64,000 nucleotides of DNA from an uncultured Clostridia bacterium (GCA_947626575.1 CANQSR010000007.1:27276-91275), one strand, 5' to 3'. Positions 25,977 through 34,689 are shown, numbered from the stretch's first letter. Made by a program: numbers and translations. Notes: generated from the sequence alone by a model not told the origin.

Positions 25977-26729
25977 ATGGAAAAGATCACACAGACGGCG
26001 GGGAGAAAGGCGCTCGGAGAATTTGCGCCCGACTTTGCGCACTATAACGACGACGTTTTGTTCGGCGAGAATTGGAACAACCGCGATATCGACCATAAGA
26101 CGCGTTGCCTCATCACGGTCGTTGCGCTGATGGCGTCGGGCGTCACCGATTCCTCGCTGAGGTACCACCTTGAAAACGCCAAAAAGGCGGGGGTGACGAA
26201 AAAGGAGATCGCGGCGGCCGTCACGCATACGGGGTTCTATGCGGGCTGGCCCAAGGCGTGGGCTGTGTTCAACATGGCGAAGGAAGTCTGGGCGGAAGAG
26301 ACTGCTAAGACCCCGATGGCGGCGCATGCAAGCCAAATGGTGTTTCCCATCGGCGCGCCCAACGACGTATTCAAGCAATATTTCAGCGGCAAGAGCTACC
26401 TTGCGCCCGTCTCCAACGAGCAGGTCGGCGTGTTCAACGTGACGTTCGAGCCGCGGTGCCGCAACAATTGGCACATCCACCGCGCAAAGAGCGGCGGCGG
26501 ACAGATTTTGATCTGCGTTGCGGGGCGTGGCTATTATCAGGAATGGGGCAAGAAGGCCGTTCTCATGGAGCCGGGCGACTGCATCAACATTCCCGCGGGC
26601 GTCAAGCATTGGCACGGCGCGGCGAAGGATAGCTGGTTTTCCCATCTCGCCATCGAAGTTCCGGGCGAGGGGCTTTCCAACGAATGGCTGGAACCCGTCA
26701 GCGAGGAGCAATACGACCTCTGCCCGTGA
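25977..26729 (+). CDS. Carboxymuconolactone decarboxylase-like / cupin fusion protein
   Basis: 250 residues. N-terminal CMD/AhpD-like helical domain (about 25-105; D-H-K-T-R-C-L-I-T-V-V-A-L-M-A-S-G), then a cupin domain (about 135-235) with N-W-H-I-H-R metal ligands, the G-D-C-I-N-I-P-A-G turn and a second V-K-H-W-H-G motif. The AhpD redox pair C-x-x-C is absent, so peroxidase activity is unlikely. Such fusions are common in anaerobes next to flavodoxin and aldo/keto reductase genes, as here; the substrate is unknown. Ribosome binding site GGAGG; a terminator follows. Confidence 0.85.
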   Translation: MEKITQTAGRKALGEFAPDFAHYNDDVLFGENWNNRDIDHKTRCLITVVALMASGVTDSSLRYHLENAKKAGVTKKEIAAAVTHTGFYAGWPKAWAVFNMAKEVWAEETAKTPMAAHASQMVFPIGAPNDVFKQYFSGKSYLAPVSNEQVGVFNVTFEPRCRNNWHIHRAKSGGGQILICVAGRGYYQEWGKKAVLMEPGDCINIPAGVKHWHGAAKDSWFSHLAIEVPGEGLSNEWLEPVSEEQYDLCP

Positions 26730-26761
26730 CCCGCAAAGAACCTATCCGTGGCGATTTATAG

Positions 26762-26790
26762 CAGCGAGGAAGTTGTTCCCCGCTGTTTTT
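26762..26790 (+). terminator. Rho-independent terminator
   Basis: Stem 26762-26771 with 26776-26785 (one mismatch), four-base loop, five T. Ends the CMD-cupin transcript before the flavodoxin promoter. Confidence 0.8.
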
Positions 26791-26846
26791 GTTTGGCCGA
26801 ACGCCTGTACGGGCGGTTGCCATAGCCGCCGTTTCTATGCACCGAA

Positions 26847-26901
26847 GTTATAGCGGATTGCAAAAACGGTATTTTACTTTAAGCCTTTCCCGCGCTATAA
26901 T
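26847..26901 (+). promoter_or_regulatory. LysR-type operator and promoter of the flavodoxin operon
   Basis: A 31-base box at 26847-26877 (GTTATAGCG-N-ATTGC ... ATTTTAC) overlaps the -35 TTTACT (26873-26878), followed after 17 bases by TATAAT (26896-26901). The same box with identical geometry occurs beside the LysR gene at 29728-29758 (24 of 31 bases equal by eye), so this operon is probably under that regulator. Confidence 0.8.
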
Positions 26902-26922
26902 ATAGGCAAGAAGGAGGAAAAT

Positions 26923-27435
26923 ATGGCAAATTTGATTGTTTATTATTCTCGCAAAGGCGAGAACTATTGGAACGGTTCGATAAAAAATCTTTCAAAAGGC
27001 AATACCGAACGCGTTGCCGAGTTTATCCAAAAGGCGGTCGGCGGAGACCTCTTTGAGGTCGAAACCGTAAAACCATACGCAAAAAGTTATTACGAGTGCA
27101 TCGAGGAAGCAAAGGCGGAACTTCGCGCAAACGCCCGTCCCGAAATCAAAGGATATGTCGAGGATATTTCGGGGTATGATACGATCTTCGTCGGCTACCC
27201 GAATTGGTGGGGGCAGATGCCGATGTGTATGTGTACCTTCCTCGAACATTACGATCTTTCGGGCAAGAAAATACTTCCCTTCTGCACGAACGAAGGGAGC
27301 GGGATGGGTTCGAGCGAAAGGCAACTGAAAAGTGTCTGCAAAGGCGCGGTCGTCGCCGCGGGACTTTCCATCCACGGCGCGGAAGCCGAGCAGTCGGAAA
27401 CGAAAGTTTCCGCTTGGGCAAAGAAAAATATTTGA
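26923..27435 (+). CDS. Flavodoxin
   Basis: 170 residues. FMN phosphate loop Y-Y-S-R-K-G-E-N-Y (7-15) leading to K-G-N-T-E-R, and ring-binding segments G-Y-P-N-W-W-G (about 92-98) and C-T-N-E-G-S-G-M-G (about 120). It carries electrons, plausibly to the adjacent aldo/keto reductase or a related oxidoreductase. Ribosome binding site AAGGAGG; it is the first gene of a two-gene operon driven by the LysR-box promoter. Confidence 0.88.
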   Translation: MANLIVYYSRKGENYWNGSIKNLSKGNTERVAEFIQKAVGGDLFEVETVKPYAKSYYECIEEAKAELRANARPEIKGYVEDISGYDTIFVGYPNWWGQMPMCMCTFLEHYDLSGKKILPFCTNEGSGMGSSERQLKSVCKGAVVAAGLSIHGAEAEQSETKVSAWAKKNI

Positions 27436-27447
27436 ATGGAGGGAAAT

Positions 27448-28299
27448 ATGAAATACTTTGATTTGAACAACGGGGTAAAAATGCCCATGGTGGGGATCGG
27501 GACCTACCTGCTTTCCCCCGAAGAAGCGGAAAATTCCGTCTATGAGGCTTTGAAAGCGGGCTATCCGATGATAGACACGGCAAACGCCTACATGAACGAG
27601 CGCGGCGTCGGCCGTGGAATCAAACGGAGCGGCGTCAAGCGTGAGGACGTTTTCCTCGTCACGAAGCTGTGGCCCACCGAATACGAAAACGGTGACAAGG
27701 CGATCGACGATACGCTCGCACGGCTCGGCACCGACTACATTGATCTCCTCTTTTTGCATCAGCCCGTCGGCAATTATCTCGAAGGTTACAGGGCGTTGGA
27801 GCGGGCGTACAAAGCGGGAAAAATCAAGGCGATCGGGCTTTCCAACTTTCCCCTCGACAGGCTTCAAAACGTGCTTTCAAATTGCACCGTCATTCCGCAG
27901 GTCGTGCAGGTCGAGGCGCACCCGTACTATCCGCAGACCGAACTCAAAGAATATCTCAAAAAATCTGGGATGGGACTCATGGCTTGGTACCCTTTGGGAC
28001 ACGGCGATAAGAGCCTCATCAAACAGGAAGTGTTCACGCGGCTTGCCGAAAAGTACCATAAAACCAACGCGCAGGTGATTCTTCATTGGCACACGCAGGT
28101 CGGAAATATCGTCATCCCCGGTTCCAAAAATCCCGAACACATCAAGAGCAATCTCGATATTCTCGACTTTGACTTGACCGACGACGAACTCAAAGAGATC
28201 GCCGCGCTCGACAAGGGCAAACGCTATTATAATATGGCGATCGAGGACGAAGAAAGGGCGTTCATGAATTGGCAGGTGGACTTCAACGAACAGCCGTAA
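27448..28299 (+). CDS. Aldo/keto reductase
   Basis: 283 residues, (alpha/beta)8 barrel. Catalytic tetrad visible: Asp and Tyr in D-T-A-N-A-Y (about 44-49), Lys in V-T-K-L-W-P, His in F-L-H-Q-P. G-L-S-N-F and the nucleotide-binding I-P-G-S-K-N follow. It reduces an aldehyde or ketone with NAD(P)H. ATG 27448 follows GGAGGG; the ATG 12 bases earlier is the ribosome-binding segment itself. Co-transcribed with flavodoxin. Confidence 0.9.
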   Translation: MKYFDLNNGVKMPMVGIGTYLLSPEEAENSVYEALKAGYPMIDTANAYMNERGVGRGIKRSGVKREDVFLVTKLWPTEYENGDKAIDDTLARLGTDYIDLLFLHQPVGNYLEGYRALERAYKAGKIKAIGLSNFPLDRLQNVLSNCTVIPQVVQVEAHPYYPQTELKEYLKKSGMGLMAWYPLGHGDKSLIKQEVFTRLAEKYHKTNAQVILHWHTQVGNIVIPGSKNPEHIKSNLDILDFDLTDDELKEIAALDKGKRYYNMAIEDEERAFMNWQVDFNEQP

Positions 28300-28303
28300 A
28301 AAG

Positions 28304-28348
28304 TTCACGAGAATTTGTTTTCAGCGGAGAAAACAAATTCTCGTGAGT
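28304..28348. repeat. Family C inverted repeat
   Basis: Perfect 17-base arms CACGAGAATTTGTTTTC / GAAAACAAATTCTCGTG (28306-28322 with 28329-28345). The same element recurs at 28694 and, in variant form, at 43042, 44120 and 44353. Placed five bases after the aldo/keto reductase stop, it may also end transcription. The rest of the gap up to 28825 holds GC hairpins (28350-28367, 28444-28476), a stretch resembling the TTCGTTTCAACGGACAA repeat, and a stem at 28772-28805; no gene was seen. Confidence 0.8.
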
Positions 28349-28693
28349 TTGAGGGGCGGCTGCCCCTCGCGTCCGCTCAGCGACACATTGCCCACAAATA
28401 CGGCGCGGACGCTCACCCTGCAAGCCATAAATGGCAAATGGGGGGCGGCTGGCGGAGGGCAACCCTCCTTGCCGCCATAAAAGTTTCGACGAAAATCTTC
28501 CCTTCGGGAATATTTATCGTCGAGGAAACGGGCGGTGGCGCTTTCATTCACTTGGTCGTCTCGTTCGTTTCAACCGACAATAAGCGCGAAGGGTCGCGCA
28601 AATGTTGTGCGCTGCCGCAGAAGCGTGGTTCTGCTTCGCGCAGTAAATTGAAAGCCTGCGGAGGCCCCTTGCCGCCAAGGAATTAGAAGTTCG

Positions 28694-28738
28694 TTCACAG
28701 AATTTGTTTTCAGCGGAGGAAACAAATTCTCGTGAGTT
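28694..28738. repeat. Family C inverted repeat, second copy
   Basis: Near-copy of 28304-28348 with the left arm lacking one GA (CACAGAATTTG). The two copies bracket about 345 bases of hairpin-rich non-coding sequence. Confidence 0.78.
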
Positions 28739-28825
28739 TGGCAGTTCTGCTCCGCGCAGGGATAATATTTTTCGCCCCGAAATTTCAGCAGGAAATTTCG
28801 GGGCGAACTCTATTTTCGTCGAAAC

Positions 28826-29668
28826 CTATTGATATTTTTCTATAAACTCTTTGAGGGCTGTTCTGTTCTTTTTGAGAATATGACAGTAAAAAGTGAGCGT
28901 CGCCGCGTCGTCCAAAATGGGGATCCGTATCGCGTTTTCGTCACCGCCGTAATGACGGGCGGACAGTTCGGTGGAAAAAGAGAGGAGCGCACTCTCCCGC
29001 TTCAACGCCTCGAAGCTATCCCTGTTTTCCTGCAAAATCACGTGGACTGCGGGCATTTGCTCGCGGATGATATTCTCCCATACGCCGATACGCGCATACA
29101 GAAGGACGGAATATTTTTCGATTTCGGAAAAACGGACGCCGTTTTTGTTTTTCGCAAGCGGATGAATTTTCGGCACGTTCAAAAGGAGAGACTCCGTTCC
29201 CGCGAGAACGGAAACAATATCGGGATCGTCCGTCTTTTCCGTGGAAATGATGATCTGGTACGTCCCCGCTTTTAATCCCTCAAAGAGCTTGCCCTCTTCC
29301 GTAACTTCCGAAGTGAGCCGCTTTTCGGGATAGAGCGAAGAAAGAAAGGGCAGAATTTCCCAAAGCGGCGCGGGCGCACAGGAAGCGACGGCGACCGTTC
29401 TGTTCACTCTGTCAAATTGCCGAACTTGTTCGGCAAAACTTTTCGTGCTTTTCAAAATGTCCTCGCAAAGCGAGAGGGCAAATTTTCCGTTTTCGTTGAG
29501 TTCTATTTTGTTTTTGCCGTGAGAAAACAGCTCTACTCCAAGCTCCTGCTCGAATTTCTGCATGGAGCGGGAGAGCGCGGGCTGTGAGATAAACAGCTCC
29601 TCTGCCGCCTTTGAAAGCGTTCCGCACTTGACTATCGTTACAAATTGTTCGAGTTGAGAAATTTCCAT
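28826..29668 (-). CDS. LysR-family transcriptional regulator
   Basis: 280 residues. N-terminal winged HTH (M-E-I-S-Q-L-E-Q-F-V-T-I-V, then S-Q-P-A-L-S-R-S-M-Q-K-F-E) and a periplasmic-binding-like effector domain from about residue 90. The start at 29668 was chosen for GGAGG six bases upstream; the ATG at 29689 is not needed. It is divergent from an operator/promoter module at 29728-29782 and probably controls the flavodoxin operon through the matching box at 26847. Confidence 0.9.
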   Translation of the reverse strand: MEISQLEQFVTIVKCGTLSKAAEELFISQPALSRSMQKFEQELGVELFSHGKNKIELNENGKFALSLCEDILKSTKSFAEQVRQFDRVNRTVAVASCAPAPLWEILPFLSSLYPEKRLTSEVTEEGKLFEGLKAGTYQIIISTEKTDDPDIVSVLAGTESLLLNVPKIHPLAKNKNGVRFSEIEKYSVLLYARIGVWENIIREQMPAVHVILQENRDSFEALKRESALLSFSTELSARHYGGDENAIRIPILDDAATLTFYCHILKKNRTALKEFIEKYQ

Positions 29669-29727
29669 TTTTGCCTCCGAATTCATCATATCACATTTTC
29701 ATCTCGATGTCAAAAGTATGCACGCAG

Positions 29728-29782
29728 GTTATAGCGCATTGCGAAATGAGCATTTTACATGATCGCTCCTATGTTATATAAT
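29728..29782 (+). promoter_or_regulatory. LysR-type operator with rightward promoter lacking a recognisable gene
   Basis: Box 29728-29758 matching that at 26847, -35 TTTACA (29754-29759), 17 bases, TATAAT (29777-29782). Geometry is identical to the flavodoxin promoter. Transcription would run right and meet a terminator at about 29862 after some 70 bases, so the target gene is absent, or the product is a very short RNA or peptide. Confidence 0.75.
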
Positions 29783-29829
29783 GGAGGCGGAAATAAAGAA
29801 AAAGGCTATGGGGTCGCGCGCCGCGGTAA

Positions 29830-29862
29830 GAAAAAAGATGCCCATGCAGGGCATCTTTTTTC
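29830..29862. terminator. Rho-independent terminator (bidirectional)
   Basis: AAAAAAGATGCCC - ATGCA - GGGCATCTTTTTT; runs of A and T on both sides. It closes the minus-strand degV gene and any rightward transcript from 29789. Confidence 0.88.
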
Positions 29863-29875
29863 GTGAAAATCGGGG

Positions 29876-30823
29876 TCAGATTTTTTCGGAGACGGGTTTG
29901 CCCGCCCACGCGGCCTCCTGCTCCTTGCGCTCGGCCTCGGTGCGGCGGTCGGCGCCGAAGAAGAAGAGGGCGATCGTGCCGGGGCCGATATGCGAACCCG
30001 TACACAGGTCATAGTATTCCACCATCACGTCGCGCGCGCCGTGCGCCTTCAAGGTCTCGGCGAGCGCTTCCGCCTCATCCTCACAGTCGGCATGGGCGAT
30101 GGCAATGGTCTGCGCCTCAGGCCGTTCGACGTATTTATCGAATGCATCCACAAGCGCCGCAATAGCCTTCTTCCTCCCGCGCGCCTTGCCGTAAACTGCG
30201 AGCTTGGGCTGTGCGCCGCCATCTGCCTTCACGAGCGGCTTGATGCCGAGAATGGTCCCCGCTACGGCCGCCGCCATCGAGATCCTGCCGCTTCGGCGGA
30301 GGTATTTGAGGTCCTCGACGGTGACATAGCTGTTGACCTTGTAGGCATTGGTATGGATCCACTTCGCGCATGCCTCTGCGCTCTCGCCCATGTCGCGGAG
30401 GTCTGCCGCTTTCAGAACGAGCAGACCCTGTCCGAGCGAAGCGTTGGCGCTATCCAAAACGTAGACCTTGCGCTCCTTGAATTGCGCTTCGAGCGACTTT
30501 TTGGCGGCGAGCGCCTGCTGATAGGTCCCGCTGATGCCGGAGGCGATGGTGATGACGATGACGTCCTTCCCCGCTTGGAGCGCGGGGGTGAGGGCCTCGG
30601 CGAAGCGCGCTTCGGAGATGAGGGAAGTGTGCGCTTCGAGTCCCGCGCGCATATCGGCATAGAACGAGCGCGCGATCTCGCGGAAGGAGACGCCTTCGCG
30701 GTAGCAGGGGCGTTCTTCGCCGCCCACGTTGAAGTAATAGGAAATGATATGGATATTCCGCTCTTTCACGAGCGCATCCGGGATATTGGCAGACGATTCG
30801 GTAAAGATCTCATAAGTGTTCAT
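29876..30823 (-). CDS. DegV family fatty-acid-binding protein
   Basis: 315 residues. DegV hallmarks: F-T-E-S-S-A-N-I-P at the start, T-S-L-I-S-E (about 70), I-T-I-A-S-G-I-S-G-T-Y-Q and the C-terminal G-S-H-I-G-P-G-T-I-A-L-F-F. Relatives (FakB) hold a fatty acid for the kinase FakA, feeding acyl-phosphate to PlsX/PlsY; no fakA is visible here. ATG 30823 has GGAGG eight bases upstream. Confidence 0.9.
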   Translation of the reverse strand: MNTYEIFTESSANIPDALVKERNIHIISYYFNVGGEERPCYREGVSFREIARSFYADMRAGLEAHTSLISEARFAEALTPALQAGKDVIVITIASGISGTYQQALAAKKSLEAQFKERKVYVLDSANASLGQGLLVLKAADLRDMGESAEACAKWIHTNAYKVNSYVTVEDLKYLRRSGRISMAAAVAGTILGIKPLVKADGGAQPKLAVYGKARGRKKAIAALVDAFDKYVERPEAQTIAIAHADCEDEAEALAETLKAHGARDVMVEYYDLCTGSHIGPGTIALFFFGADRRTEAERKEQEAAWAGKPVSEKI

Positions 30824-30861
30824 CGGAGACACCTCCCTGCGGTTTTTTCAGCCGCATATAT

Positions 30862-30890
30862 AGAATACCACGCCGCCGCAAAAAATACAA
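30862..30890 (-). promoter_or_regulatory. Promoter of the DegV gene
   Basis: On the minus strand TTGTAT (30885-30890), 17 bases, TATTCT (30862-30867). Confidence 0.65.
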
Positions 30891-30990
30891 CCGTTTCCTC
30901 TCTCCGTTTGCCGAAAAGCCTTCCATTCTTCCGAAACTGCGCTCTACCGCACAAAAAGCCTCTCTACTGTGGGTAGAGTTGAAAAAACAC

Positions 30991-31019
30991 TTGATTTTCT
31001 TACAGCATTATGGTATAAT
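30991..31019 (+). promoter_or_regulatory. Promoter of the ferredoxin-type aldo/keto reductase operon
   Basis: TTGATT, 17 bases, TATAAT with extended TGG. Confidence 0.8.
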
Positions 31020-31049
31020 CCTGTCAGACGTATGACGGGGGAGGAGAAA

Positions 31050-32198
31050 ATGAACTTTCGGGAACTTGGGAATACGGGTCTGAGCGTCTCGGAGATCGGG
31101 ATGGGCTGCGAAGGTTTCGGCGAGGAACACGGCGGGCGCACCAAGGCCATGGTGGACGCCGCCCATGCCGCGGGGGTCAATTATATCGACCTCTATTCCT
31201 CCGATCCCCACATCCGTTCGTCGCTCGGCGAAGCGCTTGCAGGCAGGCGCGGGGACTTCATCTTACAGGCCCACATCTGCACCGTCTGGCGCAACGGACA
31301 ATATAAATGTACGCGCAAGCTCTCCGAGATAGAAGAGGGCTTTGCCGACCTTCTCTCCCGCCTCAAAACGGACTACATCGACGTCGGCATGATCCACTAT
31401 GTGGACTCTGTGCGCGAGTGGGAAAAGATCGAGCGCGGCGGCGTACTCGCGTATGCGCAAAAGTTGAAGGCGGAGGGCAAGATCGGGCATATCGGCGTGA
31501 GCAGCCATAATCCGCTCGCGGCCATCCGCGCCGTGGAGAGCGGGGCGGTGGAAGTTCTGATGTTCTCCGTCAACCCCTGTTACGATCTCCAACCCGCCGG
31601 GGAGGACTGCGAGGACCTTTGGCGGGAAGAGAGTTACGCGCACCCGCTCACCAATATGGACCCCGACCGCGAACGGCTGTATGAGCTGTGCGCACAGCGC
31701 GGCGTGGGCATCACCGTGATGAAGGCGTTCGGCGGCGGCGATCTTTTGGATGCCGCGCTGTCTCCCGCGGGCAGGGCGCTTACGCCCGTGCAGTGCATCG
31801 CCTATGCGCTCGGCCGTCCCGCCGTCTCCACGGTGCTTGCCGGGGCGCACAGCGTGGAGGAATTGCGGGCGAGCATTGCCTATGAGAGCGCCACCGCCGA
31901 GGAGCGCGACTATGCCGCGGCTTTCAGCGCCTTCCCGCGCATCAATTGGACGGGACACTGCATGTATTGCGGCCATTGCGCGCCGTGTACGGCGGGCATC
32001 GACATCGCAACGGTCACCAAATTTTTGAACCTTGCCCGCGCGCAGGGCGGGCTGCCAGAAACGGTGCGCGAACACTATGCCGTCCTCGAAAAGAAGGCGG
32101 GGGACTGCACCGCATGCCGCGCGTGCGAAGCGCGTTGCCCCTTCGGCGTGGCCATTGCCGAGAACATGCGCGCGGCGAAGGAGATCTTCGGAGATTAA
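31050..32198 (+). CDS. Aldo/keto reductase with C-terminal 4Fe-4S region
   Basis: 382 residues. Aldo/keto reductase barrel (R-E-L-G-N-T-G-L-S-V-S-E-I-G-M-G) with the active-site D-L-Y-S-S region altered from the usual D-T-A-x-x-Y, then a C-terminal iron-sulfur section with C-M-Y-C-G-H-C-A-P-C (about 310) and C-T-A-C-R-A-C-E-A-R-C-P (about 350). Such proteins couple barrel chemistry to cluster electron transfer in anaerobes. Ribosome binding site GGGGGAGGAG. Confidence 0.87.
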   Translation: MNFRELGNTGLSVSEIGMGCEGFGEEHGGRTKAMVDAAHAAGVNYIDLYSSDPHIRSSLGEALAGRRGDFILQAHICTVWRNGQYKCTRKLSEIEEGFADLLSRLKTDYIDVGMIHYVDSVREWEKIERGGVLAYAQKLKAEGKIGHIGVSSHNPLAAIRAVESGAVEVLMFSVNPCYDLQPAGEDCEDLWREESYAHPLTNMDPDRERLYELCAQRGVGITVMKAFGGGDLLDAALSPAGRALTPVQCIAYALGRPAVSTVLAGAHSVEELRASIAYESATAEERDYAAAFSAFPRINWTGHCMYCGHCAPCTAGIDIATVTKFLNLARAQGGLPETVREHYAVLEKKAGDCTACRACEARCPFGVAIAENMRAAKEIFGD

Positions 32199-32272
32199 TG
32201 CTGTTGCCCGTGAAAATCGCCCGCGGATCTCTGCCCCGCGGCGGCATAAAATATACGTGAAGGAGGAGTCTG

Positions 32273-33382
32273 ATGACATTTGAAAAGGTAAAAAAGAACT
32301 TCGGCTTCGGCTGTATGCGGCTTCCCATGAAGGGCGGGAAAGTGGACTATCCCCAATTCTCGGAGATGGCCGATGAATTTCTCGCGGCCGGCTTCAACTA
32401 TTTCGATACCGCGCACGGCTACCTCGGCGGGTTGAGCGAAACGGCCATCCGCGATTGCGTAGCCGCCCGCCATCCCCGCGAGAGCTTCACGCTCACCGAT
32501 AAGCTCACCGAAAATTTCTTTGGGCGGGAGGAGGACATCCGCCCCTTCTTCCAAAAGCAGTTGAAGGCGTGCGGGGTGGAGTATTTCGATTTCTATCTCA
32601 TGCACGCGCAAAACGCGGGCAATTTCGAAAAATACCGCCGTTGCCGCGCCTATGAGACGGCCTTTGCCCTGAAAGAAGAGGGGCTTGTGAAGCACGTCGG
32701 CATCTCCTTCCACGATACGGCGGACTTCCTCGATAAGATCTTGACCCTGTATCCGCAGATCGAAGTCGTCCAGCTTCAATTCAACTATGCCGATTACGAT
32801 AGCCCCAACGTGCAATCCCGCCTCTGCTATGAGACCTGCCTGAGACACGGCAAGCCCGTCATCGTGATGGAACCCGTCAAGGGCGGCACGCTCGTCGATT
32901 TGCCCGCCGAGGGGGACGCCATCCTGCGCGCGCTCGGCGGCGGCAGTAACGCGAGCTATGCCATCCGTTATGCGGCGAGTTTCGAAAACGTCTTTATGGT
33001 GCTTTCGGGCATGAGCAACATGGCGCAGATGCGGGATAATCTCTCGTATATGCGCGATTTCAAGCCGCTCGACGAACGGGAGGCGGCCGCCGTCGAAGGC
33101 GTGCGCATGGCGCTCAAAAAACAGGAGTTCATTCCCTGCACGGCCTGCCGCTACTGCACCGACGGCTGCCCCAAACATATTTCCATCCCCGATCTCTTCT
33201 CCTGCATGAACCAAAAGAAGCGCTACCGGGATTGGAACAGCGACGTATATTACGAGAATTTCACCGCGGCGGGCAGGGGCAAGGCCTCCGACTGCATCGG
33301 GTGCGGCAGATGCGAAAAGGTCTGCCCGCAGCACCTCGAAATCAGAAAACTCTTAAAGTCTGTTGCACAGCAATTTGAATAA
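32273..33382 (+). CDS. Aldo/keto reductase with two C-terminal 4Fe-4S motifs
   Basis: 369 residues. F-G-F-G-C-M-R-L-P opening, D-T-A-H-G-Y active-site Asp and Tyr (about 44-49), D-F-Y-L-M-H-A, and C-terminal ferredoxin motifs C-T-A-C-R-Y-C-T-D-G-C-P and C-I-G-C-G-R-C-E-K-V-C-P. Related to but distinct from the preceding gene, which it follows by 74 bases with its own AAGGAGGAG site. Natural substrate unknown. Confidence 0.9.
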   Translation: MTFEKVKKNFGFGCMRLPMKGGKVDYPQFSEMADEFLAAGFNYFDTAHGYLGGLSETAIRDCVAARHPRESFTLTDKLTENFFGREEDIRPFFQKQLKACGVEYFDFYLMHAQNAGNFEKYRRCRAYETAFALKEEGLVKHVGISFHDTADFLDKILTLYPQIEVVQLQFNYADYDSPNVQSRLCYETCLRHGKPVIVMEPVKGGTLVDLPAEGDAILRALGGGSNASYAIRYAASFENVFMVLSGMSNMAQMRDNLSYMRDFKPLDEREAAAVEGVRMALKKQEFIPCTACRYCTDGCPKHISIPDLFSCMNQKKRYRDWNSDVYYENFTAAGRGKASDCIGCGRCEKVCPQHLEIRKLLKSVAQQFE

Positions 33383-33415
33383 AAAATACGGAGATTTTTG
33401 AAGGAGATTTTTGAA

Positions 33416-33982
33416 ATGGAAAAGACAAAGAAACTTGTTTGCGCCACGTGGAAGTCCAAAACGGCCGCGGCCGTCCTTGCGGTCATCGCCGCCGTCGCCC
33501 TTCCGCAGGTATTCCACTATCTCGGCCTGGTAGCGGGGCTCGGCTCCGCCCTCGGCGAGACCTTCCTGCCCATGCACATCGCCATTTTCCTCGTCGGCGC
33601 CTTTGCGGGGCCGTGGGCGGGCCTTGCGGCGGGCGCGGCAAGCCCGCTGGTGAGTTTCGGCCTCACGACGCTTTTGGGTACACCCATGCCCGCGGCCGCC
33701 ATGTTGCCTTACATGGTCATCGAGCTTGCGGTGTACGGTCTCACGACGGGGCTTCTCGCATCCAAGCGCGTTCCCGCGTTCGCCGCGCTCCTCATCGCGC
33801 AGGTGGCGGGCAGGGGCGTGCGCGCGCTGGCCATCGTCATAGGCGCCTACCTCTTCTCCTCGCCCGTCGGGATCCCCGTCATCTGGAACAGCGTGCTTAC
33901 CGGTCTGCCCGGCATCGTCTTGCAGTGGGCGCTCGTTCCGCTCATCGTCTTTTACGTGGAGAAAAAGACGCATGCCGAATGA
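33416..33982 (+). CDS. ECF-type transporter S component, specificity unknown
   Basis: 188 residues with about six hydrophobic helices. L-P-M-H-I-A-I-F-L-V-G-A-F-A-G-P-W-A-G and G-A-A-S-P-L-V-S-F are typical of S components. The vitamin bound cannot be read from sequence. The ATG at 33416 lies nine bases after AAGGAG; a 13-base duplication (GAGATTTTTGAAG) surrounds the site. It overlaps the DUF1893 gene by 11 bases. Confidence 0.75.
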   Translation: MEKTKKLVCATWKSKTAAAVLAVIAAVALPQVFHYLGLVAGLGSALGETFLPMHIAIFLVGAFAGPWAGLAAGAASPLVSFGLTTLLGTPMPAAAMLPYMVIELAVYGLTTGLLASKRVPAFAALLIAQVAGRGVRALAIVIGAYLFSSPVGIPVIWNSVLTGLPGIVLQWALVPLIVFYVEKKTHAE

Positions 33983-34418
33983 AGAACTTCCGCCGCTCGG
34001 ATACGCGCGGCAACTGCTCATAGAGGAACAGGCGCTCCTTGCCGCCGTCTATCCCGCAGAGGGCGGGCGCGGCGTCTTTACCGCGAAGGAGAGGGGGATC
34101 CTGCCCCTACTTCGCCTTCTCTGCGGGGAAGGCGCGGGCCGCTTCCGTGGCGCAAGTTTTGCGGATAAGATCGTGGGGAAGGCGGCGGCCATGCTGTATG
34201 TGCGCCTCGGCGTAAAGGAAGTTTACGGCGAAGTTATGACGGACACCGCGCGCGGGATCCTCGCGGCGCACGGCATCCGCGCGGAATGGGGGACGCTCAC
34301 GGAGCGCATCATAAACCGCGCGGGGACGGATATCTGCCCGATGGAGAAGGCGGTGGAGGGGATCTCGGACCCCGCCGCCGCAGAGGCCGCCCTCCGCAGG
34401 GCGTGCGGCCTCGATTAA
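33972..34418 (+). CDS. DUF1893 family protein
   Basis: 148 residues. Conserved D-K-I-V-G-K-A-A-A-M-L-Y (about 57-68), V-K-E-V-Y-G-E-V, I-I-N-R-A-G-T-D and C-P-M-E-K-A-V motifs match DUF1893, a fold related to cytidine deaminases, often encoded with ECF transporters or Fe-S proteins. Function not established. Last gene of the operon from 31050. Confidence 0.82.
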   Translation: MPNEELPPLGYARQLLIEEQALLAAVYPAEGGRGVFTAKERGILPLLRLLCGEGAGRFRGASFADKIVGKAAAMLYVRLGVKEVYGEVMTDTARGILAAHGIRAEWGTLTERIINRAGTDICPMEKAVEGISDPAAAEAALRRACGLD

Positions 34419-34452
34419 ACGCGTTTTCAGAAATTCACAAGATATCGTATTC

Positions 34453-34488
34453 AAAAAATATCACATCCGCAAGATGTGGTATTTTTTT
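34453..34488 (+). terminator. Rho-independent terminator
   Basis: A-rich left arm, CACATC - CGCAA - GATGTG, then GTATTTTTTT. Separates DUF1893 from spo0A. Confidence 0.82.
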
Positions 34489-34562
34489 CTAAAAAGGGCG
34501 CAAAGGGCGCGATATTCGTGCAATTCGCGCGGATTTCCGCGGAAAAAGTCGATAAATTTCCT

Positions 34563-34659
34563 TTCGACAATTTTTTTCAAAATTAGATGAATTTCGTAAA
34601 ATATTTTTTGTATTTTTGTACAAAAATGACTTTACAAATCGCCTTTTCTGTTTTATAAT
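34563..34659 (+). promoter_or_regulatory. spo0A promoter region with 0A box
   Basis: TTTACA (34631-34636), 17 bases, TATAAT (34654-34659). Upstream in AT-rich DNA TTCGACAA (34563-34570) is TTGTCGAA on the other strand, a perfect Spo0A box, suggesting feedback by Spo0A itself. This 270-base gap is otherwise AT-rich and non-coding. Confidence 0.75.
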
Positions 34660-34689
34660 GCTCTTACATTCCTTTTCAGGGGCAGTTCT

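Noticed and set aside
28300..28825. Structured non-coding RNA gene in the gap after the aldo/keto reductase
   Set aside because: Several hairpins are present, but they belong to dispersed repeats and no promoter or known RNA family signature was seen.
29781..30014. Possible 77-codon gene behind the orphan LysR promoter
   Set aside because: Its ATG lies inside the -10 element and it runs through a terminator and into the opposite strand of degV.
33690..33708. Near-matches of the motif with CATGCCCG in place of CATGTCCG (also near 5752 and 46228)
   Set aside because: One substitution in the core in GC-rich coding DNA; too weak to count without statistics.
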